A stretch of DNA of 64,000 nt from Actinostola sp. cb2023 (lineage: Eukaryota; Cnidaria; Anthozoa; Actiniaria; Actinostolidae): positions 124,001 to 188,000 of the forward strand of contig JAUJYZ010001465.1 in the NCBI GenBank assembly GCA_033675265.1. The letters are read 5' to 3'. Below are positions 21,349 to 31,652 of the stretch, piece by piece. Every line of letters starts with the position of its first letter. Within the stretch, counting starts at the first letter, position 1. The translations under genes and the position numbers were made by a program. The notes beneath the pieces are model-generated. The model was not told the DNA's origin. It saw nothing but the letters and a program-made list of their open reading frames with translations, and did not search any database.

Positions 21349-21563
21349 CAATCGTTGCCAAAATGGTTGGCACGACTTGCCGTTTTCTTGTATGTTCAGA
21401 AGTGTGCAGGACTACTGGCATACAGCCGCCCCTCCCCCCTCCCCCCTGCAGCCTTCAGGGGGAGGGGGAAAGGAGGGGGAGTGGCCCTGAAGGGTTAGGA
21501 ATGAAAATCAATGTTTTTTACCCAAAAATAGTCAAGCGTGCCAAGACATTTTGGCAACGATTG
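21349..21563. mobile_element. Mariner-like MITE, copy 2
   Basis: Same ends and TA duplication (21347-21348, 21564-21565) as copy 1. It lacks about 66 bp around the central palindrome, consistent with deletion at a hairpin. Confidence 0.88.
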
Positions 21564-21565
21564 TA

Positions 21566-21740
21566 GGTCAAATGCGAGCTAAGTGTGAACGCAATTTTTT
21601 TTTCTAGATCGGTCTCAGATCGATCTACAACTCCAGTGTGAACGCTCCCTCAGATCGATCCAAGTGTGAACGCAATTTTTTTTTCTAGATCGATCTGAGA
21701 TCGATCTCAGATCGATCCAAGTGTGAACGCAAGCGAGCTA
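21566..21740. repeat. GATCGATC-rich repeat with GTGTGAACGC motifs
   Basis: AAGTGTGAACGCAA alternates with CTAGATCGATCTGAGATCGA-type palindromes. The same family occurs at 23515-23660, 41.1 kb and 43.5 kb. Confidence 0.75.
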
Positions 21741-22341
21741 GAAGTGGGCTATGTTTATATAATTAGAAATGTCAGCTATATTTTATAGTAACATTTACAT
21801 ACATATGTTTAATTTAATATTCCCCGTAGGGCTTGTCAGTCACAATTTACATTTATAAAGAAATGCGAAAATAGACGGTCATTTATTGTAACACGGCTCG
21901 TACGGTGATGGAAAAGCTGCGTATAGCACAGTTCCGTGTGAACGGAACGCCTAAACGTACAACTTTTTGAACGGTTACAAATTCGTCCGGAACCTTGTAG
22001 ACGGCCGTTAGGTTGGATGTTCAAAGCGCGACAACTGAAAGGAGATATAATGGCGCTTTTGAGCAAACTTGAAATAATCCAAATTATTATTTGTATTTCC
22101 TGCGGGGACTCATCAGTTTCTTAATATATCACCGCGTAAACTGCACCTTATAAGTCCTGGGCTTATACAAGTTCGTAATGGTTTATGGGTGGGCTTATAA
22201 ACGGCAATTGTTGTTGTTTGAAAGTATATGGGCCTATAACCGGGAAGGCTTATAAGCTGGGGGAGGGGGCGGTATGGCCTTATTTTGAGCGTTCACCCAA
22301 CAGTACCCTCGTGCAGGACTTGCGACATTTTGGGCGAGCGC
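21741..22341. other. Non-coding stretch
   Basis: No gene or RNA recognised. Confidence 0.4.
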
Positions 22342-22345
22342 TTAA

Positions 22346-23013
22346 AGGGGCAGTGTCAAGCCTCACGCATGCGCATTAAAATCAAAACAATAACACTCGG
22401 TTGAGAAGCCTACCTTGCCCGGTAGCGTGTTACAAAACCCCCCTAAAACCGTTCTAATCGCTAAATAAATGACCTACAAGACTCATGTAGATACTAATCT
22501 TTATTTAGAAAGCAATTTTAGAACTTCAATATATCAAAAGGATTGAATTCTAGATGTTAATTCACGGCGATATCATTTTCCAACGGCCGATCAAATAAGA
22601 CACAGGAAGCCCAACACATAAGTAGATGGTGCCGAAGCTCACCGGTTTACAAGTCGTTCTACGTGAGTTTTTCTCTTCAAAAGTCATGAACAGTACTGCA
22701 CCTACGATTGATGATCAAGATTCCTTCGCAATCGACCAGAATTGCCGGTTTACAATTCGGTTTTCTTCACTCGAGGATTCAACGGCGTCAAAGTCAGTTC
22801 TAAGATGAAATAATCCCCACTAGGAATTGTTGAAAATGAAGAACATGCTTTGAATTATTACTAGTGATCCTTTAGACGCTTGAACAAACATGATTAAGGT
22901 CGATGGAAACGGATTGAAAACATCGATAAATAATAAAAGTCCACGGTGGACTTTTAATATTTCTCGCTTCTTCGTACCCAGGCTTACGCGGTCATATGGC
23001 TTGACACTGCCCC
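22346..23013. mobile_element. TTAA-type non-autonomous DNA transposon, 668 bp
   Basis: Flanked by TTAA at 22342-22345 and 23014-23017. Ends AGGGGCAGTGTCAAGCC and its inverted counterpart GGCTTGACACTGCCCC. TTAA duplication fits piggyBac or Kolobok superfamilies. No transposase; the 60-codon frame at 22626 has no recognised domain. Confidence 0.82.
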
Positions 23014-23433
23014 TTAATTGCAAGCACCTCTTCGCAAGACAAGTCACACGATTTTTCTGTTGAAGTCATAAACGGCCTGCACAAACCAAAGCTATGTTGA
23101 CTACACTAGACAGCGCCATCTAAGCCTGGTCATTTTCAAAAGCGATCATACGCCACGTTTACAAGCAGCAAAGGCATGATTCCAATGATCCCGCAATGTT
23201 GTGGTACAACATTACGAATAATCACGTGCATCACTCGAGTGTACTGCTCATGAATTACGCGGTTTTCACATGTTCACAACTAATTTACATATAAGCAGAA
23301 TCATGACCATATAAAAACGAGTTTAATACGAAATCATTCTACTAACATTGAAAATTTGCACCATAGAGCAAATCTAGCTCAGAGAAACAGAAGAAAGAAA
23401 GAAAAAAAATAATAATTATTGATACTACATTTG

Positions 23434-23490
23434 ACTGGGATTCGAACCCGAGACTTCTGCGTCGTAGTCCAACGTCTTACCTATTCTCCC
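23434..23490 (-). tRNA. tRNA-like fragment (probably SINE or tRNA relic)
   Basis: On the minus strand the sequence ends with GGGTTCGAATCCCAGT, a perfect T-arm/B-box, preceded by a tRNA-like TTGGACTACGACGCAGA segment. The 5' GGGAGAA finds no pairing partner after the T arm, and the anticodon stem folds poorly, so it is not a functional tRNA. Confidence 0.45.
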
Positions 23491-23511
23491 AAAAATAACA
23501 ACTTTTCAAGT

Positions 23512-23660
23512 ATCCAGTGTGAACGCAAATCCAAAGTGGACTCAGATCGATCTCAGATCGATCTGAGATCGATCTCAGATCGATCCAAGTGTGAACGCAA
23601 TTGTTTTTTTCTAGATCGATCTCAGATCGATCTCAGATCGATCTAGAACCCCAGTGTGAA
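23512..23660. repeat. GATCGATC-rich repeat, second cluster
   Basis: CCAGTGTGAACGCAA followed by a run of CAGATCGATCT units. Same family as 21566-21740. Confidence 0.75.
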
Positions 23661-23869
23661 ATCTGCATGCAGCCGAAAACTACTGACTCTGCTCTATATT
23701 GAGCTGCATATAGAGCGAGATCCCATAAAGAGGACTCCTCAATTTTCATACTTCAACAGAGAGTACTAGTCTTCGTAGGACATCAATATCCATTAGAATA
23801 TAGTCATACTCACTCGACCAATCAGCGCCCAGCATTTGTGCGCTCTATATCTCATAAAGTAACTAATAG

Positions 23870-24450
23870 GGCTTTAACAATGGACTCATTAGTATATTCT
23901 CTAAATAGAGAATACTAATAAAGCTCTTTGTTTTCTTTTGTTTCAAAGCCTTATTAGTATTCTCTATATAGGGAATACTAATGACTAACTTAGAGAATAC
24001 TAGAGTGCAAATATTAGAGTGCAATTTAGAAAAGCTTGAAAACTAAATCACTAATTAGTACTAAATAGCACTAATGAAACAATAGAAAACAATAGAAATA
24101 CCTATATTTAGTACTATTTAAAGTTAGTACTATTTCACGCTTTTCTAAATTGCACTCTATATCCATGAAATAGTTAACTAACTAAATAGTACTAATAAAT
24201 AGCACCAAATGCTTTAGAGTGATTCCAATAAACCTGCATGGCATTACTAACTACACCAATACACACTATTAGACACTCACTCTTTTGTTGTCTTTTGTTA
24301 CTTTGCATCTAATATACACTGACAGCTAATTATAGTAGTGCCCAGGTTTATTGGAATCACTCTATCATTGTTGTCTACTCAGTAGTAAAACTAGTAAAAT
24401 GTTAATTAGTACTAAATGTTAGTGCTTATTTCACGAATATAATATTTGCA
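23870..24450. repeat. AT-rich region of nested short palindromes
   Basis: Phrases such as TATTAGTATTCTCTA, TTAGAGTGCAA and TTAGTACTA occur repeatedly in both orientations. TTAGAGTGCAAATATT near 24000 is mirrored near 24440. A discrete MITE is nested inside. Confidence 0.6.
24215..24364. mobile_element. MITE, 150 bp, inverted ends
   Basis: TAGAGTGATTCCAATAAACC at the left and its inverse at the right give ends of at least 22 bp. The interior is non-coding. Confidence 0.75.
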
Positions 24451-24462
24451 CTCTAATCTTTA

Positions 24463-25198
24463 CAGGCACTTTCACATATCTTTTGACGATCGGATTCCGA
24501 AGTTTGTTCCGAAGTTCCGAAGTTCGCCGGCGAACTTCAAACATTCGCTACGAAGTTCAAAATGAACTTGGCAAGTTCAAAACAAACTTCGGAACTTTGT
24601 TGGCGGCAAAGTTCGTTATTCGAAGTTGAGTTGTTTGATGATCTCAGACAATCATGAATTGTTTTTCTAGACAAGGAAAATGGCTTCCTAAGTACGTGTG
24701 TGAAAAGATTATCGATCGTTGGTTGGAAGGCCAAAGTCAAGCACAGATCAGTAAATCTTTAAACATTTCAAAGCAAACTTTTTCCATTAGGAGAGGAAAT
24801 CTAGAGGCGCAGCATGGAGGAAATACTCGTAGGACAGCAAGAACGGATGATATTTGTTTACATATCGAATACCATAAACAGATAAACCCCCAGTATAAGT
24901 GCATTCGAAATTCAAAAACTCTTGGTTGAAAATAACGTTTGTCTACCGCAAAATGTTCCATCTGAATCATCGATTACCCGTACGTTGTCTGTATCTATTT
25001 TGTTTCCAAAGGTCGATAGCCAAGCTACTAACTCCGTGTCGCCCATTTTGAGTCACGCTTCAACGAACTTTGCCGCCAACAAAGTTCCGAAGTTTGTTTT
25101 GAACTTGCCAAGTTCATTTCGAACTTCGTAACGAATGTTTGAAGTTCGCCGGAACAAACTTCGGAATCCGATCGTTAAAAGATATGTGAAAGCGCCTG
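24463..25198. mobile_element. TIR transposon carrying a paired-domain gene
   Basis: Flanked by TA on both sides (24461-24462 and 25199-25200). Inverted repeats of about 130-150 bp begin CAGGC(A/G)CTTTCACATATC. The TIRs are packed with GAAGTTC/GAACTTC motifs in both orientations. The only coding content between the TIRs is a paired-type DNA-binding domain; no DDE nuclease is present. Confidence 0.85.
24654..25040 (+). pseudogene. Paired (Pax-type) DNA-binding domain, frameshifted
   Basis: Starts at ATG 24654. The first helix-turn-helix (PAI half) reads LPKYVCEKIIDRWLEG, then SQAQISKSLNISKQT, and matches the pattern of paired domains and of Tc1/mariner N-terminal domains. It is followed by a GG..RTART linker and the second half (RED) beginning ICLHIEYHKQINPQYKC. 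The frame shifts near 24903, and the rest of the RED half (LLVENNVCLPQNVPSESSIT) continues in another frame to about 24990. Length is about that of a bare paired domain, with no homeodomain or transposase following. Either the nuclease was lost, or the element never had one and relies on another transposase. A host Pax exon is unlikely because the frame sits wholly inside the TIR element. Confidence 0.75.
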
Positions 25199-25304
25199 TA
25201 ACGTGTACTAAGAAAAACTATATACAAAAAATATTATAATACAATCTTAGTTTAATCTTCAAATACTATTCAAATATTATAATCATAATCCAATAAATCG
25301 ACAG

Positions 25305-26995
25305 TTATTACTCGGGCCCTTCCGAAGGAAGCCCGAGTTATAAAATGGGCTTTCTTGTTATTTTTTTATTTTTTTATTTTTCTCATGGTCACGGAATGAA
25401 GAAAAAATGCGAAGAATGACGAAAGAATGCGATGTATTTGATCGTATCGAGTTTCAAGATTTCTCAGCATAGATCTTCAAGCTATTAAAGGTCAGGATTC
25501 TAGTTGATCGTTCGACGATGAAGCTAAGGCGCGTTTGTTTTTGTTATAAATCGGAAACGACATCTTTCAGAGTGGGCCCACACGAATCGGCGTATGCTTT
25601 TGTCTGTGAAATGAGCGTGTTTAAAGCCCGTGTTTTATCGGCTGTTGTACGACGCCGTTCCACGAACTAGAACTCATCAAAAAATGAATTGAAAAGCAAA
25701 TGAAATGAACTCAAAAAGTATCATGACCTCGCTATGTTGTCATGTTTGTTGCTAATTGTAATAGTACGTGTACAGCTATGTCCTTGAGTATTTATAATTA
25801 AACTCACGACCAGCGATGTAACTACATCTATTGACAAAAAGCTATATGTACAGAAGTCATGCAAACAGTCGAGCCAGTCGAGCTATTTTCAGTAACTCAT
25901 GATGGATGTTTATTTCATTCCACGTTTGCAAAGTTTTTTTTTATAGGCCATGCCGTTAAAAACCCGTTAGCAGCTTCGTCGAGCTTCGACAGATCATAGT
26001 CTGAATCGTCTGGATGTTATATTATTATGTCTCTGAAGCTAGAGTCAGCGAGGGTTTGATTTTCCAGTAGATTTTGTTTGGATAGCTAATCTCGCTTTGC
26101 TTGCTGCCTGACTGTCGTCACGCGCCGTGAAAAACCGTTTAAAAAGTATTCGACAGTAAAACGAAACACATTTCTCAGATATATAATGATGGATGTTTAT
26201 CTGATTCGACGTTTGAAAAATTCAGAAGGAAAAGAAATCGTATAAATCGTACTTCAAAACTTCATCAAAGGTCAATGTACGAAATTTGGGATCATGCCAA
26301 AGTAGTTTTAATAGCCTATTTATATACTTGTTCTATGCTCAAATGGGTCAAATAGTTCGCTCTTGTTAAAACAGAATTTCCACGCTCAAAACAGGTCAGT
26401 AAACGGCAAAAATACAATCGAAATCAAAACGTCCTTAGATTTTAGGGATCTATTACAAAAGAAGACGCTCAGTGATGAGGGAGACTTGTGTCGGTGACTT
26501 ATAGATAAAGATCTCCGACTCTTGATGGTACGCTGTGGTACGTCTTTAAACGTATTTGAGGTCACTTGAGGTCACATCTTAAATCTAACAGAAGCAGCTT
26601 TTGATTTTTAATCGATAATTCCTTTCTGATTTCGAGATAAATCGAACAAGATCTTTCAATGTATAAGCAGAGACAGCAGATTGGTCGAGCTTTGTCACAT
26701 CATACCGTAGTCTGAATCAACTGGATGTTTAAAAGATAAGAAGTTCGACTTTCCTCTGCGATAACGAAGAAACCAAAGACGTTATCAGAACCGTCTGACC
26801 ATGAATATGAACCTCAACTGGACGTTCCAAGTACGTGCTACGGAAATACGATTCGGAGATTTTTATCTATGCTCACCGACACATATATAGTACATAGTCT
26901 CCCTCGTCACGCAACTGTCAGTCATTGTCAGGTCTCTCCTCGCGCAACTGACATTGTCCTTGTCATAAGCCCGAGTGTACGCTCATTGAGCGTCT
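25305..26995 (-). mobile_element. Hairpin-ended element, copy B
   Basis: Same element as copy A in the opposite orientation: the left-end palindrome is at 26978-26995 and the right-end hairpin at about 25310-25338. It is longer than A by internal sequence and lacks A's tandem duplication. A partial left-end motif (AGACGCTCAGTGATGAG) near 26463 suggests an inserted or ancestral end inside it. No transposase. Confidence 0.78.
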
Positions 26996-27693
26996 TGTTT
27001 GGATTCGTTAAGCAGCTAGATTTAATACATGAATACTGATACAGAAATACAGATCATAACTATACTAAACACTAAAGAAACGTAGCGAGTCACTTACTCT
27101 TCAAAATGAAATCACAAACGAGTTTCTTCATGTTCTGCAAGAAGTGTAGATGTAGTTCTCCGTATGATTATTGTGATATAGTTAGCCCAATCTTTCAATA
27201 TATTTCTCTCGTTTTTCAATTTCGTCCGTTCTAACTGCTTTGAAGAAACTTTGAGATTTCTGCTCTTCATTTCCACAACAAATATCGGCAATTTCTAGCT
27301 TTGCAAGCTTCGTATTTAAAAGCCTCAAGCTTCGGATATTCATCTTCACTCCACTGAAGTCACACACAACTGAACAGCTTTGCATAAGCGTATGTGCATT
27401 TGAAATCAGTATTCCTTTGGGAAAGCAACAGACATGCAGCCAAAGAACACTAGTCTCGTGAGTATGACTATATTCTAAAACGGTTAGAGAATAAACACTA
27501 CCCGCCTCGTGGCCTTCTATCTGCTGCTCGGAGCTCTAAATCCCATAAAGCACTCGCGTTATTCTCTAACCCTTACGTAGTTCATGAAACAACAATAAGC
27601 TAATAAAAACTTAGCTCATCAGAATAAAACGAATGGCCAACTGATTCCAAATAAAATTTGCTGAGTCATGCTAGTTGTACTAGATTAAACTTA
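26996..27693. other. Non-coding stretch
   Basis: A minus-strand frame at 27182-27385 lacks recognisable domains and is probably chance. Confidence 0.4.
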
Positions 27694-27983
27694 CCGTGGT
27701 TTGTTGATAGAAGTGTTCCTGACTCGTCAGAACCGCTAGATTCCAAATCTGAATCACCTCCTTCTTTGTCTGTCTGTTTCTCCAACTCTTTCTCGTCTGT
27801 CTGTTCAGATCTTTCGTAACTTTGCTGTCGGCTATTTGACACCCCCGCTCCATTCAAAAAGCGTCCATTATACCAATGGGTTATAATTTGTAGAGGTGAA
27901 TAATATCGCGGATAATACTGAGACAATGGTATCCCGATATGATGTGGTGTAAAATATCTTGGAAGTTTCTTGAATTGTAATTT
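27694..27983 (-). CDS. Unrecognised exon, acidic, strong splice donor
   Basis: An open frame on the minus strand ends at CACG|GTAAGT, a consensus donor near 27693. Possible acceptors (CCCCTTAG or GGTCCACAG) lie near 28000 and 27983. The translation has an aromatic segment (HHIGIPLSQYYPRYYSPLQI) followed by a Ser/Glu/Asp-rich tail (EQTDEKELEKQTDKEGGDSD). The style resembles N-terminal exons of homeobox genes, but no homeodomain exon is found downstream within reach, so I leave it unnamed. Start codon not identified. Confidence 0.4.
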
Positions 27984-27999
27984 CTGTGGACCAAAGGAA

Positions 28000-28373
28000 G
28001 CTAAGGGGACACACCTACGGCAGGTGTACCCATTTCGTAGTACGTGGCTCCTTGTGCAACGTACGTGGTTTCAGGTGTGCTAAGGTGTTAAACAAGGTTA
28101 ACACTAATTTAGAAAATAGGAAACTTACGAAATCTAGCATCTTGACATAGATATCAGAAGGAATAAATAAATAAATAATAATAGATAATAATAGAATGAT
28201 TAATAAATATATTGTTATATATCAATGAATTTATACAAGAATGAGTAATAATGAAATTACTGAATAATAAAAAATAAAAAATAAATGCTTCTATAGTATG
28301 CAGTTTACGATTAACAAAATGACATCCATTTTGGAAGTAACTATTTCTAATATCGAGTTAAGATTGAATAACT
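28000..28373. other. AT-rich non-coding stretch
   Basis: TAAATAATAA-type low complexity at 28160-28290. Nothing else. Confidence 0.5.
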
Positions 28374-29627
28374 TCAGCTTTGAGCTCTACACAACATTCT
28401 TTTAAATAACCCCTTCCACAAACCCCATACGTTAGATCGTATTTCCTTGCTTATGAACCCATACAAGAATGGATTGAGAAAAGAATTCAGTGCGGCGGCA
28501 AAAAAACGAATAATTACGAACGCTTTCGGAGGAACAGATTCGGGAGATAGAGCAAACAAACTCCGAACAACGAAAACTGGACCACAGCACAAAACGAACG
28601 AAGTGAAAATTAAACTAACGAGAACAGTTGATCTGTACTTCATCTTGGCTGATTCTTTACATAACAAATTGCCTTTTGAGCGGTGCTGATTCTGTCCTGA
28701 TTTCATGTGTTCATTTCCTTCATTGGATGTGCTAGGTACTGATGGCAATTTAGTTGAAGTGTGTTCATCAGCTTCTTCTACTAAACCAAGATTGACTTTT
28801 GCATTTTTTTCGATTTTTTTATCGTTCTCTGTTTCGACTCCCTGACTTTCGTCGACATACTCTATATGAACTACGTCTTTAACCTTGGTTGTCGCGTCTT
28901 GGATGGCTGAAGGTTTGGGACGTGTATTCTTGTGAATGTTTGATCGATTTTCTTGAGAATGCAAACCTCTTGATTCTATGTGAACTTCAACCTCCACTTT
29001 AATCGTAACGCTTTCTTTACCTCGTGGAATTTCATTTTCTTCTGTCATCTGATTGTCTTCCACATCTATTTTCTTAGCGTACGTACCATGTACACCGACT
29101 TCAGGAAGTTCAGAGTTTTTTCCTTCTGCCTTCGAGAATGTCAACTTGCCTGAAGATGCTGGCTTGGTTTCAACTCTCTCTTTTCTCTCTTTTTCATGAT
29201 CGCTGATCTTCTTACGGCTAATAAAAATCTTCACTGTGCTTGTAAATACTATTGTATTCATCAACATCGGTAGTGCAAAGACCAGGGAGAAATACGCGAA
29301 CCAATTGTATGGGTATTTACTGGAATCTAAAGCACACCAACACTGTCCATAAATCAACTCGTACTCACCCCAGCCAAAGAAGGGCGTCAATGAGAGAATC
29401 AAGCACACAAACCAAGCACTAAGGCATATTCGATTCACAATGGACGGGAAAACGTTTGCACGATAGTGAAAAGGCTTCAGTACGCTGTAGCAACGAGACA
29501 TTGCCATGATAGTTATCAAATACATTGATAAAGCAAGGGAAAATCGATTAAAGAATGCAGTCCATTGGCAAAAAAATGGCTCGAAGATTAGTGGACTTCT
29601 TAGTACCAAAAGGAAAAGGTAAGGAAC
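28374..29627 (-). CDS. Class A (rhodopsin-like) GPCR, exon 2 (TM3-TM7)
   Basis: Seven-transmembrane receptor, plasma membrane, ligand unknown. In order: the conserved extracellular Cys before TM3 (FFCQW), TM3 ending MSRC where DRY is usual, TM4, an extracellular loop with two Cys (QCWC), TM5, a very long third intracellular loop of about 195 residues rich in Lys/Glu/Ser, TM6 with CCGP instead of CWxP, and TM7 with the intact NPxxY motif (NPFLY). The tail is short and basic with one Cys. The frame is open up to 29627; TM1 and TM2 come from an upstream exon at 30474-30697. I could not find a donor/acceptor pair that joins the two in frame, so the 5' edge is approximate and a small exon or an indel may be missing. 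The Ser-Arg-Cys in place of DRY is noteworthy for activation. Confidence 0.88.
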   Translation of the reverse strand, partial: VPYLFLLVLRSPLIFEPFFCQWTAFFNRFSLALSMYLITIMAMSRCYSVLKPFHYRANVFPSIVNRICLSAWFVCLILSLTPFFGWGEYELIYGQCWCALDSSKYPYNWFAYFSLVFALPMLMNTIVFTSTVKIFISRKKISDHEKERKERVETKPASSGKLTFSKAEGKNSELPEVGVHGTYAKKIDVEDNQMTEENEIPRGKESVTIKVEVEVHIESRGLHSQENRSNIHKNTRPKPSAIQDATTKVKDVVHIEYVDESQGVETENDKKIEKNAKVNLGLVEEADEHTSTKLPSVPSTSNEGNEHMKSGQNQHRSKGNLLCKESAKMKYRSTVLVSLIFTSFVLCCGPVFVVRSLFALSPESVPPKAFVIIRFFAAALNSFLNPFLYGFISKEIRSNVWGLWKGLFKRMLCRAQS

Positions 29628-30473
29628 TCATCGCACACAATTGCCCAAGAAACCATGTCATGATCGTGGTTTTGGTTAAATGGCAAAAATAAAACATTCT
29701 GATCATTTATAAACATTATGAAAAATAATCCTGTATTTATTTTCCCAAAAAAACGTGTTTATATATATTCACAAGTTCCCGCGAGAAATTTTAAATTGGG
29801 GCCCAGGCCCCAATCGGCCAGTCCTCTTGAATTCTCAGCCTTTTTCAGTCAAATTTAATCGATTATCTAAGGGAGTCTGGGACCAGAAAACTTGGTTTCC
29901 CTGTGGAATAGAGGCTTGGGTACTAATGTTTCCAAAATGGCTACCAGAATTACTGTTTTTGTCGAGGAAAAGCTTGGCGATTTATCGGCATTTGCTTCGA
30001 GTCATGGCACTACGGACAAATGTCAACAACTCCAAAAAGGTGGTTCTTGGAATTGAAGAAACACAAGAACAAGTTGTGGATTAGAAAGACCAATATAAAT
30101 ACAAGAAATGCCCGATGTACAATTTTTTCTCATGGACACTGGCGAGCAACAAGAAGACTATTTACTTCGTACGCTGACATTTACCATACATCGGGAGGCC
30201 ATTTTAGCACGAATTCACATCAGGAAAGCTGGTTGATAAACACTACTTGTTGAGAAAATAAATGTAAGTCCAGAAACGTTATTCATTGAACTTTTATTTC
30301 CCGATGTACAAATGTTTCCTAAGTGTTTCGTATTTACAGCATGTCTCTAAAAAACTGAGGATTTTAGCGAATTTACTGTAAATTTGCCTGACCGGGAGGT
30401 GAAAATTCGATATGGTAGACTGAAAACTAGATGCTAATAAGCTAATATCCCGGATATGACATCGAATTGTGTG
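29628..30473 (-). other. Intron of the GPCR gene
   Basis: About 850 bp between TM2- and TM3-coding parts. A short ATG-started frame of 39 codons at about 29938 (plus strand) has no recognised features. Confidence 0.55.
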
Positions 30474-30697
30474 CGATGTAGTGTTACAAACAACAAGAAA
30501 TCTCCAACAGCCAAGTGAAGGATCAACAAATTACTGACTGTCAGGCGACGAAGTTTACGAACCAATACGATGATGATGGACCCGTTTAGAAATAATCCCA
30601 AAATTACGAGTATTATAGGTGATACTCGCCTATCGTACTTTGGACTACTGCAGTCGTAGAGGCTTAGTGGTGGTGCAGACGTCGAGTTTGCAGACAT
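30474..30697 (-). CDS. Class A GPCR, exon 1 (N-terminus, TM1, TM2)
   Basis: Starts at ATG 30697. The first 25 residues are extracellular, with an N-glycosylation site (NST) at residues 4-6. TM1 contains the L-x-x-N-G pattern (GLFLNGS), intracellular loop 1 is basic (RKLRRL), and TM2 has the LAVGD signature with the conserved Asp. Two candidate donors (GTAACA after LLF, or GTTTGT two bases into a codon) lie at its end; the first gives phase 0. It pairs by content and order with 28374-29627. Confidence 0.8.
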
Positions 30698-30739
30698 CGT
30701 GGCGAAGTCGATTAAGAAACGTCCTGGCTGGTTCAATAA

Positions 30740-31610
30740 ATATTGAAAATGATTTGGACGATTTGGAGAAGACCACTTATTTATAAAACGGAGACAAGGA
30801 AGGGGTTCCTTTAAATCTTTATTTCCGCTTCTATCATATACATTGTACCCAAACCAATTATGTCAACTTCATGGTTTAATTTAAAACATGTTCCTGTCAA
30901 TGAAACTGGTATATTATAAAACGTTGAGACAATATTTTTTTTATATTCGTAAAACGTAATGATGAATTGAACAAAAGAATGCTTTTAACTGTTAAAAGCC
31001 GTGTTAGATATAAGGAAGGCTAAAATGTACATATATTGAGCTAATGTGGACGCTACAAAGAATCAAACCATAAGTAAACTAAATGTTTTGTTTGAATCAG
31101 TTTGAAGTCTTTTAACCAATCAATGTTGAGCAGTTGCATGCCGCTAGAACCTGCAAATCCAAGGATTGAAAGTGTATTTCCGCTGTATTGATTCTTTAAA
31201 GTGCACATAAACCCCTTTTTGGTCTCTATTGTAATAAAAAGTACTTGTTTTTAGCATTGGAGATGTTCGTCGAAAAACAAATTCGATTCCGAGCTATCCT
31301 TGAATTGTTTTGAATATTTTTAAAAGTCCGAAAAATGGCTTTTTACCGAGTGTTTGCAGACACAGGACCGTTAATGCTGTGAGACTGGGTCAAGTTTTGT
31401 TGTGACGTTGGTACCTCTTGATTTGAACTCCAAAAGTGTTTTTGGTATAGTTCGATTTTTCTTATTTTTGAGGATTTTTGGTTCCTTTCCATATACACGC
31501 AAAACGAACGATACAAATATCCAGCCACCTTGACCGAACAAGCTTGGTCAATAAATGCTTTATTATATGTAAATATATGTAAGTATCACGATTTTTAAGT
31601 CACTTTGTTT
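30740..31610. other. 5' flank of the GPCR gene and non-coding stretch
   Basis: No promoter element can be assigned with confidence. Nothing else recognised. Confidence 0.4.
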
Positions 31611-31612
31611 TA

Positions 31613-31652
31613 TTTTGAGACGTCAATATTTTGTGGTATTGACGTCTCAAAA
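31613..31652. repeat. Perfect 40-bp hairpin around ATTTTGTGGTA
   Basis: Stem TTTTGAGACGTCAATA with its exact complement, loop TTTTGTGG. The same central phrase occurs in the larger foldback at 32631-32793. Confidence 0.85.

Noticed and set aside
23434..23490. Functional tRNA gene
   Set aside because: Only the B-box/T-arm is good; acceptor stem does not pair and the anticodon arm is poor.
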